Shown here piece after piece: positions 18,101-25,492 of a DNA stretch of 64,000 nucleotides. Location of the stretch: positions 2,046,001 through 2,110,000 of the forward strand of contig OY759717.1 of the NCBI GenBank assembly GCA_963662525.1. The letters run 5' to 3'. How positions within the stretch are numbered: position 1 is the stretch's first letter; every line of letters begins with the position of its first letter. The position numbers were made by a program, and so were the translations under genes. The notes under the pieces are model-generated. The model worked only from the letters and a program-made list of their open reading frames with translations, was not told where the DNA came from and ran no database searches. This DNA comes from CAZSDU01 sp963662525. Lineage in GTDB: Bacteria; Bacteroidota; Bacteroidia; Bacteroidales; FEN-979.

Positions 18101-18820
18101 TTATTTTAAATCCGCGTTTATTTTTTTCAGCAATTTACTGTCCAGCGCCTCCTTGTATTTTTGATTTACTGCTGCCCAGTTGATTGCCCCCAGAATGGCT
18201 GCGAGATAATCTCCGCGTTTATTCTGGTACTTCAGGTAATAAGCGTGTTCCCAAACATCTATTCCCAGGATCGGGATCCCTCTTTCGGGGGATATGTTCA
18301 TGATCGGATTGTCCTGGTTCGGGGATGAACAGACCGCCAATTTTTTATCCGGTGTAAGATATAGCCATGCCCAGCCAGAACCAAAACGTGTTGCTCCTGC
18401 TTTTGTCAGCAGTATTTTCAGGCTATCCAGCGAACCAAAGGTGGTAATGACGGATTTTCCGATTTCACTTTGAGGATCGAAAGGACTGTTGAGTGAAAGA
18501 ATATCCCAGAAAAGGGAATGATTGAAAACCCCGCCGGCATTATTGCGAATCGCATTGCCGCAGTCACCTGCCTTCAACATCAGATCTTCCATGGAATAGG
18601 ATTCATATTTTGATCCGATGACAGCATTGTTCAGGTTCTTGACGTATGCTGCATGATGCCTGGAATAATGGATTTCCATGGTTTGAGCGTCAATGACCGG
18701 TTCAAGGGCATTATAAGCATAGGGTAGTTCCGGGAGCTTAAACGGGTAATTTTGTGCATATATTGGAGCAGATAACCCAAAAAACAAAGTTATAAGCGCA
18801 AACTGTCTTGTTTTTCTCAT
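18101..18820 (-). CDS. Exported Fe/Mn superoxide dismutase
   Basis: The 239-residue protein is a complete Fe/Mn SOD preceded by a signal peptide (about 1-23, ending IYAQ), so it should act outside the cytoplasm. Metal ligands by alignment to SodA are H51 in MEIHYSRHH, H101 in NHSLFW, D188 and H192 in DVWEHAYY. The GG before the second ligand and Q169 in NQDNP are manganese-type positions, although the segment GGVFNHS departs from the usual GGHANHS. It removes superoxide in the periplasm. A minus-strand TATATTTG box lies at 18847-18854. It converges with the giant surface-protein gene. Confidence 0.92.
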   Translation of the reverse strand: MRKTRQFALITLFFGLSAPIYAQNYPFKLPELPYAYNALEPVIDAQTMEIHYSRHHAAYVKNLNNAVIGSKYESYSMEDLMLKAGDCGNAIRNNAGGVFNHSLFWDILSLNSPFDPQSEIGKSVITTFGSLDSLKILLTKAGATRFGSGWAWLYLTPDKKLAVCSSPNQDNPIMNISPERGIPILGIDVWEHAYYLKYQNKRGDYLAAILGAINWAAVNQKYKEALDSKLLKKINADLK

Positions 18821-18870
18821 CGTTAAATATTTATTTTAATTTGGTACAAATATAAATAATATTATTGATT

Positions 18871-18906
18871 AAAAAGAAAGCCGCTCCGGATAATCGGAAC
18901 GGCTTT
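18871..18906 (-). terminator. Intrinsic terminator after the small secreted-protein gene
   Basis: AAAGCCG (18877-18883) pairs with CGGCTTT (18900-18906), and TCCG pairs with CGGA inside it. Read on the minus strand the hairpin is followed by a T-rich tail (complement of 18871-18879). It would end transcription of the gene at 18941-19243 before the SOD promoter. Confidence 0.75.
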
Positions 18907-18940
18907 GTTGTGCTGCAACAATAAATGGATAACGGTGGAT

Positions 18941-19243
18941 TTATTCGAAATCTGCTACTTTTGGAAGCATTGAATTGAAGGTCGGGAGATTGAAAATTTC
19001 ATCCGGGCTGTCATTGAAATCAGCTTCCAGGGGAATAGCTGGAGCAAGATTGAACAGATCAGTATGAGCCACAGGGACAACATCCGAAAAATCAGCTTCT
19101 AAAGGAGTTGTCGGAACCAGGTTGGTTAAATCGGCTATATTTATTTCAGTTTTCAGGTTCAATTTATTTACCGGGTTGCTGGCAAAGAGAACGCTGAACT
19201 GAAGACTGAAAAATGCTGCGAGGAGGAGGGTAATTGTTTTCAT
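18941..19243 (-). CDS. Small secreted protein with PLEADF repeats, unknown function
   Basis: The 100-residue protein has a clear signal peptide (about 1-22, MKTITLLLAAFFSLQFSVL then FAS). The mature part is acidic and contains a repeated segment: NLVPTTPLEADFSD (about 42-55) and NLAPAIPLEADFND (about 66-79), followed by a third, decayed copy ending PKVADFE. I do not recognise a named family. A terminator follows, and a promoter-like TTTT-N20-TAGATTTG precedes it. It may be a periplasmic or surface peptide; no enzyme or metal motif is visible. Confidence 0.7.
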   Translation of the reverse strand: MKTITLLLAAFFSLQFSVLFASNPVNKLNLKTEINIADLTNLVPTTPLEADFSDVVPVAHTDLFNLAPAIPLEADFNDSPDEIFNLPTFNSMLPKVADFE

Positions 19244-19268
19244 TTTATTTTTTTTAATGTTGATGCAG

Positions 19269-19300
19269 CAAATCTACACCGACTTGTTGATGTGGTAAAA
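19269..19300 (-). promoter_or_regulatory. Promoter for the small secreted-protein gene
   Basis: On the minus strand TAGATTTG (complement of 19269-19276) is preceded by TTTT (19297-19300) at 20 nt. The -7 box fits the consensus, and the -33 element has one mismatch to TTTG. The start codon is 25 nt downstream. Confidence 0.5.
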
Positions 19301-19393
19301 GTAATTTCGATATGACAAAGAAACGTCCCGATAAACCCGGGATAAAACCCGGCAGAGCAGGTTGGCGATCAAACGACCCACCTCACCCCCCTG

Positions 19394-19417
19394 CCCCCTC
19401 TCCTGAAGGAGAGGGGG
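19394..19417. repeat. Perfect 10-bp inverted repeat in an otherwise empty 19244-19689 spacer
   Basis: CCCCCTCTCC (19394-19403), loop TGAA, GGAGAGGGGG (19408-19417). The pyrimidine/purine strand bias and the flanking CACCTCACCCCCCTG text look like a dispersed palindromic repeat rather than a terminator, as no U-run follows on either strand. The rest of the spacer contains no convincing gene. Confidence 0.6.
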
Positions 19418-19689
19418 AGTTAATTGGTGGGGAATGACAATCTGACAGAAAAGAAGCCGAAACCGGATGGATTTCCGGCTTGTTGTCCTTCGCTTAAGAT
19501 TCGGTCGAGATTCGCTTAAGGTATAGGGTAGGGATGGGGAAGGATGGGTGTATGGTTTTTTATGACACCCTGACAGTGGATTTAATTCTGAAAGCCTTCA
19601 TTCAATTAATTTTCCATCCGAAACCAGGCAGATCATATAAAAATTAATTAGATTTGTTATCAGATTTTCAATAGGCCTCCTAAACGCCC

Positions 19690-19887
19690 TTGGCAAATGA
19701 ATTTTTTGAAGGATACTTAGACACACTTATACTTGGCGCTCATATATATTTTAATGTCTACGAATTATCCAGCGGGACAATAGTTCAAACACAAAAGGAA
19801 TATTCTGAGTTAATCCCACGGATAGGGCAGCCCGAAATCGTGTCTGAAAAAAGTGACGATAAGGTACTTGACGTAAGTCAGAGTTAA
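19690..19887 (+). CDS. Small ORF of unknown function, possible peptide gene or gene remnant
   Basis: The frame is bounded by an in-frame TAA at 19681 and has only a TTG start at 19690, giving 65 residues. The N-terminal half is aromatic and hydrophobic (YLDTLILGAHIYFNVYE); the C-terminal half is polar and acidic (EIVSEKSDDKVLDVSQS). It has no recognised domain and no signal peptide. It stops 32 nt before the PP-loop enzyme on the same strand. It could be a precursor peptide for that enzyme, or the surviving C-terminus of a deleted gene. The weak start makes the remnant reading at least as likely. Confidence 0.35.
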   Translation: MANEFFEGYLDTLILGAHIYFNVYELSSGTIVQTQKEYSELIPRIGQPEIVSEKSDDKVLDVSQS

Positions 19888-19919
19888 TACGAATCTTGAC
19901 ATCCAATAAAGAATTTCAT

Positions 19920-21017
19920 ATGAGAACCTGCACCAAATGTATTATCAATGAAAATTATCCTGAAATTTTCTTCAATGAAAATGGAGTATGTTCTTTGTGC
20001 CTAAAAGAAGAAGTTTTTAAGCCAATCGGAGAAATAAAGTTGATAGAAATTTTCGAGAATGCAAAAAAGAACAAAAAGTCGAAATATGATGCTTTAGTCC
20101 CTATAAGCGGAGGTAAGGATAGTACCTACATCCTGCATTTAGCTGTCAACGTATACAAGCTCAATGTATTAACGATGACTTATGATAATGGACTATTTAG
20201 TCAGATCGCATTGGATAATATTGAAAGAGCTATAAGAAAAACCAAGGTCGACCATATATTTCGAAAACCTGATAAGGAAGTGTTATTGAAGATCTATCGA
20301 ACAATGCTCTTAGAATCAGGGGATATCTGTGGGGCTTGTGACATCGGGACCAAGGTTAATATCTTTAAAGTAGCAGAGGATTATTCTATTCCAATTATTC
20401 TTTATGGAACATCACCATTAGAAGAAGATTCCTTCATTCCTGACTCGATTCAGGATATTGCAAGATTAAAGTACATATTAAAGAAAAATAAAGATCTTTC
20501 TTTTAAAGAAGTGGAGGATTTTTTAATCTATCCGAATCTAAATCATTTTAAAATAGCATACTACAAGAAAACCGGAAAATTTGCAAAAGAGATTTCACCC
20601 TTGTTTTACACGGAAAATCCAACGGATAAAAAAATGGGAGAAATAATTGCCAAGGAACTTGATTGGATAGATGATGATAACAGGGAGTATTCGAAACACT
20701 TTGATTGTTGTGCTGAACCACTTACCAATTATATCCGTAATAAAATCTATGGGTATGAAAGACGGTTATGCCAGTATAGTAATATGATAAGGCGAAATGA
20801 AATCAATAGGGAGAAAGCGATTGAATTATACTCATCCGATAACATTTCAGTAAAACCGGATGATTATCAAAACATTTTAGCATACCTTAATCTCACAGAA
20901 AACGATCTTGACAGAATAACTTCAATTCCTCCCTTAAAATTTGAAAAGCATATATCCAAGATAAATATTCTTTTTTCTAGATTGATGAAAATTAAACAAC
21001 AAATAAAGAACCGGTAA
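19920..21017 (+). CDS. PP-loop ATPase, N-acetyl sugar amidotransferase (WbpG/PseA)-like
   Basis: The protein is 365 residues from ATG 19920; a TTG at 19896 would add eight. The N-terminus has a four-Cys zinc-finger-like segment (CTKCIINENYP and CSLC). The adenylating P-loop ALVPISGGKDSTYILHL follows, then GACDIGTK and the C-terminal CCAEPLTNYIRNKIYGYERR. These are typical of the WbpG-type N-acetyl sugar amidotransferases that form amidino sugars in O-antigen loci. Here there is no HisH/HisF-like partner and no glycan locus, so the substrate may differ. Base composition is AT-rich compared with neighbours. The fold is confident; the reaction is not. Confidence 0.72.
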   Translation: MRTCTKCIINENYPEIFFNENGVCSLCLKEEVFKPIGEIKLIEIFENAKKNKKSKYDALVPISGGKDSTYILHLAVNVYKLNVLTMTYDNGLFSQIALDNIERAIRKTKVDHIFRKPDKEVLLKIYRTMLLESGDICGACDIGTKVNIFKVAEDYSIPIILYGTSPLEEDSFIPDSIQDIARLKYILKKNKDLSFKEVEDFLIYPNLNHFKIAYYKKTGKFAKEISPLFYTENPTDKKMGEIIAKELDWIDDDNREYSKHFDCCAEPLTNYIRNKIYGYERRLCQYSNMIRRNEINREKAIELYSSDNISVKPDDYQNILAYLNLTENDLDRITSIPPLKFEKHISKINILFSRLMKIKQQIKNR

Positions 21018-21321
21018 TAAATAAGGCTAAGTGTGGTCGAGGAACGAGACCCAACCTGAAGCCATGCTGCAGAATCCATAAATGCCCGAAAATCTTCCTT
21101 CATATTGATTTAAACGGAATATTTTATAAGTTTACCAATCGCCAGCCAGTTTTGCCTGTTTTTCATATGGACAGGATATGCTAAGAAAATCAGAAGATAG
21201 TGAGAGGAAGGTCAGAGGAAGGTTAGAAGAAGGTTAGAGCAAGAGCCAAGCCTTGCACGATATGGAGTACAATGATAATGAGTTTTCAAGAAAAATGCAA
21301 GTATAATATTAAATAAAATTG
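21018..21321. other. Noncoding 300-bp spacer with an 11-bp tandem repeat
   Basis: No convincing gene was found. A degenerate 11-bp tandem array AGAGGAAGGTC / AGAGGAAGGTT / AGAAGAAGGTT lies at 21203-21235 with a partial fourth unit. A short minus-strand frame across 20867-21103 overlaps the end of the PP-loop gene and has no protein-like features. Confidence 0.5.
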
Positions 21322-22062
21322 ATGGATGAAATATTAAATATGGAAACCCAAACAGCAGTTAAAAAACTTGGATTTTCAGGTTCATTTGCTGTTTATATTC
21401 CGGCTGCAATTTTAATGTATTGCATGACAAAGTTTTTAATTCCTTATTTAAGTAAAGAAACCGCCCAGGAAACAATTCTGTTTTGGTTTATAGTGGCAGG
21501 ATTGGGGATTTTTGCCCCCCTGATAATAACCGGAATATTGATGTTAAAATCAGAGGGATATACCCTTTCAAAAACTACATGGATCCAGCGGCTTAGATTT
21601 CGCAAAATTACCAGAAACGATCTGATATGGAGTATCGCCGGATTGGTTCTTGTTGGAGTTTTAAGCGGGCTGATCATGAAAGGAATGGAATTGGTCATTG
21701 GCAACTTTGACCATTCCCCGTCATTCATGTCATTCGAACCTTTGACAAAAGGACGATACTGGCTGCTCATAATATGGGCTCCTTACTGGATTTTAAATAT
21801 TCTGGGAGAAGAATTTCTATGGAGAGGTGTTATGCTGCCAAGACAAGAAGTCGCATTTGGAAAACACGCCTGGGTGATTCATGGATTTGGATGGGGATTA
21901 TTTCATGTTGCTTTTGGTTGGCAGTTGATAATTACCTTGATCCCATTGATTTTTATTCAATCCTACATTGTTCAGAGAACAAAAAATTCCTGGATTGGCG
22001 TTATCATGCATGGAGGATTAAACGGACCAAGTTTCATCGCTATTTGTTTTGGAATAATTTGA
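21322..22062 (+). CDS. CPBP-family glutamic-type intramembrane protease
   Basis: The protein is 246 residues from ATG 21322 with about seven or eight hydrophobic helices. The CPBP (Abi/Rce1-like) motifs are intact: GEEFLWRG (motif 1, EExxxR), FGWGLFHVAFG (motif 2, FxxxH) and GVIMHGGLN (motif 3, HxxxN). It should cleave within or next to the membrane. Bacterial relatives take part in bacteriocin maturation or immunity, or in prenyl-protein processing; no single role can be assigned here. It is on the same strand as the PP-loop enzyme with a 304-bp gap, and it is followed by a broken gene and the left end of an integrated element. Confidence 0.88.
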   Translation: MDEILNMETQTAVKKLGFSGSFAVYIPAAILMYCMTKFLIPYLSKETAQETILFWFIVAGLGIFAPLIITGILMLKSEGYTLSKTTWIQRLRFRKITRNDLIWSIAGLVLVGVLSGLIMKGMELVIGNFDHSPSFMSFEPLTKGRYWLLIIWAPYWILNILGEEFLWRGVMLPRQEVAFGKHAWVIHGFGWGLFHVAFGWQLIITLIPLIFIQSYIVQRTKNSWIGVIMHGGLNGPSFIAICFGII

Positions 22063-22075
22063 ATAAGAGCATGCA

Positions 22076-22168
22076 ATGAAGAAAATTCTTCTGGTAATTT
22101 TAATATCATTCAATATTTTTTCGATATTCATAGTCAGTCAGATTTCAGACCAGGATTTGTCATGCTGA
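22076..22168 (+). pseudogene. Truncated 5' end of a secreted-protein gene beside attL
   Basis: ATG at 22076 encodes 30 residues that look like a signal peptide (MKKILLVILISFNIFSIF then IVSQ) and stops at 22166-22168. No continuation is visible before the attL repeat at 22237. It is probably the stump of a gene lost when the neighbouring element arrived, although a tiny membrane peptide cannot be excluded. Confidence 0.4.
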
Positions 22169-22236
22169 AGTACAATGACTCGATTAGCGGGCTGATTGTT
22201 TTCCTGAATGTGGTTAAGAGGTCTGGTTTCCCCGCC

Positions 22237-22295
22237 GGTAAAATGAAAAAGCCTGTAAACATTGCTGTTTGCAGGCTTTCAGGGTAGCCCCACCA
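22237..22295. repeat. attL: left copy of the 59-bp direct repeat
   Basis: This matches 26943-27001 at 58 of 59 positions (G at 22271, T at 26977). It contains the last bases of the tRNA-Arg 3' end (TAGCCCCACCA) and the tRNA's terminator-like hairpin (GCCTGTAAAC...GTTTGCAGGC). It is the displaced original tRNA end left after integration. Confidence 0.88.
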
Positions 22296-22390
22296 TCTAC
22301 ACAACCATAAAAAACCATCCAGCTAAAGGAAATTATAATCAATGAATTAGCCTTTTTTCAAGCTGGTTATTTTCCCTTATTAATACTTTA

Positions 22391-22430
22391 TTTTGTTACT
22401 TTTTGTTACCCGTTTGTTACCCGGTAACAA
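22391..22430. repeat. Left-end TTTTGTTAC repeats, candidate integrase arm sites
   Basis: TTTTGTTAC at 22391-22399 and 22401-22409, a variant GTTTGTTAC at 22412-22420, and an inverted GTAACAA at 22424-22430. Two more copies lie at the right end (26922-26930 and 26933-26941). Paired short repeats near both att cores resemble arm-type binding sites of tyrosine integrases. Confidence 0.5.
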
Positions 22431-22446
22431 TTTTGTATTAAATTTG
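22413..22446 (+). promoter_or_regulatory. Candidate int promoter overlapping the arm-site repeats
   Basis: TTTG at 22413-22416 and TAAATTTG at 22439-22446, spacing 22 nt (slightly long). It lies 40 nt before the integrase start and overlaps the repeats at 22391-22430, so integrase or excisionase binding could repress int. Confidence 0.4.
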
Positions 22447-22486
22447 TGATAACAAAGGAAATAAAAAGGTATTAAAAAGCAAGACA

Positions 22487-23563
22487 ATGGCAGTTTATCT
22501 CAGGAAAAAAAAGTTATCTGGAGGCCGGCAAAGTTACTATCTGGATATATGGCATGGTGAAAAGAGATATTATGAATTTTTAAAGCTATACACTACCAAG
22601 TCAAAAAATCCCATTGATAAGAAAACCAATGAGGCAATGAGAGAGCTGGCAGAGAGTATAAGAGCAAAAAGATCTCAGGAATTGGCTGCCTCCGATCATG
22701 ATTATATCCCAAAATTCAAAAGAGATACTGATTTTCTGGCTTACTTTCAAGCCTTCAAAGAGGCTTATAAAAACAAAGATATAAGACTGGTAACCGGTGC
22801 ATTGAAATATTTTACCACGTTTCTGAATGATAAAGGAATAAAGTACCTGCCTATTAAAAAACTGGATGAGCAGCTATGCAGAGATTTTAAAAACTACCTG
22901 GAAAGTAAAGTACATGGGGAAACAATATCCAATTACTTTAAAAAATTCAGAGCTGCAATTCAGGCAGCAGTTAAAGAAAAATTACTCCTTACTGATGTTT
23001 CTGAAAACGTGAAAATTGTAAAATCTGATGGATTAAAAAAGGATATTTTAAACCAGGATGAGATCATTTTACTATCAAAGGCCAAATGTGGTAATGACCA
23101 GGTAAAACGAGCTTTTTTCTTTTCCCTAAATACTGGCCTCCGCTTTTGTGACGTGAAAGCTCTGACATGGCAAAATATTGATAATGAAAAAATCCGGTTC
23201 ACTCAGGCAAAGACAAAAAACACCTCTAAGGCTGCAAACCTTACCATTGACCTTAATAAAACAGCTCTAAATATGATCTCAGGCAGAGGCAAACCGGATG
23301 AGCTGGTTTTCACCCTGCCAAGCCATACAGCCTGCCTTAAAGACCTTGAAAACTGGGTTAAAGCTGCAAAGATTGAGAAACATATTACCTGGCATTGTGC
23401 AAGGCATAGCATAGCGGTAAACCTTTTAGACAATGGAACCGATGTAAAAACGGTTGCCTCTGTTTTAGGTCACTCTGGCCTGGCTCATGTAGATAAATAT
23501 CTCAGGGTAATTGATGAAAGAAAGAAACAAGCCGTTAACCGGCTGGTAGAAATATCAATATAA
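22487..23563 (+). CDS. int: Tyrosine recombinase/integrase of the tRNA-Arg element
   Basis: The 358-residue protein has an N-terminal arm-binding region (about 1-70), a SAM-like core-binding domain (about 80-180) and a catalytic domain. Catalytic residues are R219 in NTGLRFCDVK, Lys near 242-244 in AKTK, H303 and R306 in WHCARHS, H329 in LGHSG and Y338 in DKYLR. All are present, so the enzyme is probably active. It should integrate and excise the element at the tRNA-Arg 3' end. It lies next to attL, at the end away from the tRNA. The sequence resembles Bacteroidota transposon and phage integrases. Confidence 0.95.
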   Translation: MAVYLRKKKLSGGRQSYYLDIWHGEKRYYEFLKLYTTKSKNPIDKKTNEAMRELAESIRAKRSQELAASDHDYIPKFKRDTDFLAYFQAFKEAYKNKDIRLVTGALKYFTTFLNDKGIKYLPIKKLDEQLCRDFKNYLESKVHGETISNYFKKFRAAIQAAVKEKLLLTDVSENVKIVKSDGLKKDILNQDEIILLSKAKCGNDQVKRAFFFSLNTGLRFCDVKALTWQNIDNEKIRFTQAKTKNTSKAANLTIDLNKTALNMISGRGKPDELVFTLPSHTACLKDLENWVKAAKIEKHITWHCARHSIAVNLLDNGTDVKTVASVLGHSGLAHVDKYLRVIDERKKQAVNRLVEISI

Positions 23564-23569
23564 ACCATT

Positions 23570-24541
23570 ATGAATAACAGGACTGAAATAAATAAATACT
23601 CTTTTTGGGTTAAAGAAATAGACCAATATCCGGGGTTTTTAGATGAGCTTAACCCTTCAGTTTATGAGCTCAAAAAGTTTCTGGATTATATTTCAAAATG
23701 GAAACAGCGTTATTTTGTTGATGATCTCAACCCGACATTGTTACTCAATCCAACAATGACTAAAGAGGAGGCTAAAAGTGAAGATTATAAGCAATTGGAG
23801 AGGGTTGAGGTTATAATCAAAGACTGGCTCAAACAAGGAAAAACAGAATTAGACCAAGTGGAATGTGATGTTAAACAATGCAGCCCGGAAACCTGCACCC
23901 GGCCAAAATTAAAAAATAATTTCTATGATTTCCAGATTGAGAAATTTGAGCTACAAAAAACCTATCTAAGTACAGGGGAATTAAAAACCTATATTTCAGA
24001 AAGGACAAAGCATTACTTAAATGAAATGCAAGAGATCAGTAGTCACAGGGGAAAGAATCAAAATGCAAACTGTCTATATAATCAAATGATTTGGTTATTA
24101 GATTATTTCAAAAACTTCAATGAATTAAATCAGATGGCCTCTGAAAAGCAGAAACCCGGAGTAAAATCATTTTCCTGGACAGGCAGCCAGGCTCAGTTAG
24201 AGGCATTGTGTCAGGCTTTAATAGATGCTAAATATATTCACCATGAAACCACAAAAGAGGCATTTAAATCAATTTTTTCAGGCGGTGAGGTTAGTAGCCT
24301 CAATGGGGTGAGATGGATTAAAAAAAACAATAAAGGAGGAGTAAATAAAACTGCCCTGAGAGAATTTTTAACATTATTACTGGGTAAATTTCAAGAAAAA
24401 ACCGTGCCTCTTTGCTTTTTGGATATAAATAGAAAAACAATTTCATTGAATAAGCCTAAAGCAGATGAGTATAGTACCCATTATAAAGAGCTTGAAAGCA
24501 TAATTAATAGTCTGAAAAAATTGGAAAAACCCGACCATTAA
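23570..24541 (+). CDS. Element protein of unknown function with RteC-like C-terminal domain
   Basis: This 323-residue, charged, mostly helical protein has no signal peptide. The C-terminal part (about 200-300) contains FSWTGSQAQLEALCQALIDA and a segment ending in a conserved-looking LREFLTLL. This layout is seen at the end of RteC-type regulators and many uncharacterised proteins of Bacteroidota mobile elements. A Cys-containing stretch (DVKQCSPETCTRP, about 102-114) has no obvious metal-site spacing. It begins 7 nt after int and is probably cotranscribed. A regulatory role is inferred from position only. Confidence 0.6.
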   Translation: MNNRTEINKYSFWVKEIDQYPGFLDELNPSVYELKKFLDYISKWKQRYFVDDLNPTLLLNPTMTKEEAKSEDYKQLERVEVIIKDWLKQGKTELDQVECDVKQCSPETCTRPKLKNNFYDFQIEKFELQKTYLSTGELKTYISERTKHYLNEMQEISSHRGKNQNANCLYNQMIWLLDYFKNFNELNQMASEKQKPGVKSFSWTGSQAQLEALCQALIDAKYIHHETTKEAFKSIFSGGEVSSLNGVRWIKKNNKGGVNKTALREFLTLLLGKFQEKTVPLCFLDINRKTISLNKPKADEYSTHYKELESIINSLKKLEKPDH

Positions 24542-24582
24542 AAAGGTACTTGATCTCTTTTATTAATAGGCTTTTCCTTATT

Positions 24583-24630
24583 TTACCCGACCTTACCCGA
24601 CCTTACTCGACCTTGTTTATAGTCGAGTAA
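24583..24630. repeat. Three 10-bp iterons plus an inverted copy upstream of the HTH gene
   Basis: TTACCCGACC at 24583-24592 and 24593-24602, TTACTCGACC at 24603-24612, then the inverted GTCGAGTAA at 24622-24630, which pairs with TTACTCGAC (24603-24611) around a 10-nt loop. It sits between the RteC-like gene and the HTH gene. It may be an operator, a terminator-like hairpin followed by AAAAA, or part of a replication origin. Confidence 0.65.
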
Positions 24631-24668
24631 AAAGCTGTAAATCAGTTACATAACTTTTCTTTTAATGC

Positions 24669-24695
24669 TATCTTTGTTTCACATTTTGCAAATGT
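24669..24695 (+). promoter_or_regulatory. -7 box TATCTTTG followed by a palindrome before the HTH gene
   Basis: TATCTTTG at 24669-24676 fits the -7 consensus, although the -33 position (24645-24648) is GTTA. Just downstream, ACATTT-TGC-AAATGT (24681-24695) is a perfect 6-bp dyad that could be an operator over the transcription start. Confidence 0.4.
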
Positions 24696-24743
24696 TTAAC
24701 AGAGTTGGCCAGCTCATTTGTTTCACTCTTAAATTTTAGACAA

Positions 24744-25061
24744 ATGAGTAATGAATGTAACACAGTTGATACCCTCAACCAATTAAAGCAGCAAATTTCA
24801 GATTTGCAGGGTAATATTTTGAGCCAAAAAAATGTACTGACATTTTCAGAGGCGGCCAGGTACACCGGCTTTTCCCGGTCATATCTTTACAAGCTGACCC
24901 ATTTACAGAAAATACCATGCAGCAAGCCGGCTGGTAAAATGCTATTTTTTGACCGGGCAGAGCTTGAAAATTGGCTCCTCACTAACCAGGTAGCACATGA
25001 GGAAATTGAAAACCAGGCCAGCACTTATGTAACCCTTAATAAGAGAGGAGGCAGGTCATGA
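24744..25061 (+). CDS. Excisionase-like helix-turn-helix protein (MerR/HTH_17 type)
   Basis: The protein is 105 residues from ATG 24744; an upstream TTG at 24705 would add 13 poor residues. After a short coiled N-terminus, residues about 30-80 form a winged HTH of the excisionase class, with LTFSEAARYTGFSRSYLYKL and, at the wing, AGKMLFFDRAELENWL. It probably binds the att-arm or promoter repeats and favours excision or regulates the element. Its stop overlaps the next start by 4 nt. Confidence 0.85.
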   Translation: MSNECNTVDTLNQLKQQISDLQGNILSQKNVLTFSEAARYTGFSRSYLYKLTHLQKIPCSKPAGKMLFFDRAELENWLLTNQVAHEEIENQASTYVTLNKRGGRS

Positions 25062-25492
25062 TCTTAACCGATTATTACAAGGGTGAACACCTGCCAGATG
25101 CTGCAAAGACCCGTTTTGATATTACTGCCAGTTCAAAAAGCTATGAACCATTTGAAACCAAATTGAAAACCAAAAAGGGCGGTTTATCATTCTATTTTGG
25201 TGATGTGCCTGACCGGTGGCATTTTTCCAGTAAAGACCGGCCAGACAAGGCAATTACAAAAGGTGATAATATTTCCTCTGTTTTTGTGCCAGATATTACC
25301 CTCTCTTTTGCTTATGGTGACATAAAAGGCACTCAGGATGCAATCATTTTGATTTTATCAGATGATTGGCAGACCATTGAAATTTTCATTGCCAGAGGCC
25401 AGAGAAACAATAGGAGAAACCTGTATCATTTGCTTTGTGATAACGAGCTGGAAAGTGAAATTGAAACATTGAGGAGCCATGCAAAAAAATGA
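25058..25492 (+). CDS. Unknown 144-residue protein of the integrated element
   Basis: I recognise no family. The protein is soluble, mixed alpha/beta in appearance, and has neither a signal peptide nor transmembrane helices. The middle (about 40-115) alternates hydrophobic and charged residues in strand-like blocks (LSFYFGDVPDRWHF, AIILILSDDWQTIEIFIARG). It ends with RRNLYHLLCDNELESEIETL. Translation is coupled to the HTH gene (ATGA) and it precedes rep, so a role in replication or copy control is possible but not demonstrated. Confidence 0.7.
   Translation: MILTDYYKGEHLPDAAKTRFDITASSKSYEPFETKLKTKKGGLSFYFGDVPDRWHFSSKDRPDKAITKGDNISSVFVPDITLSFAYGDIKGTQDAIILILSDDWQTIEIFIARGQRNNRRNLYHLLCDNELESEIETLRSHAKK

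Noticed and set aside
20867..21103. 78-residue minus-strand frame overlapping the end of the PP-loop gene
   Set aside because: It overlaps a well-supported coding region on the opposite strand and has no domain or start signal. Treated as spacer and antisense shadow.
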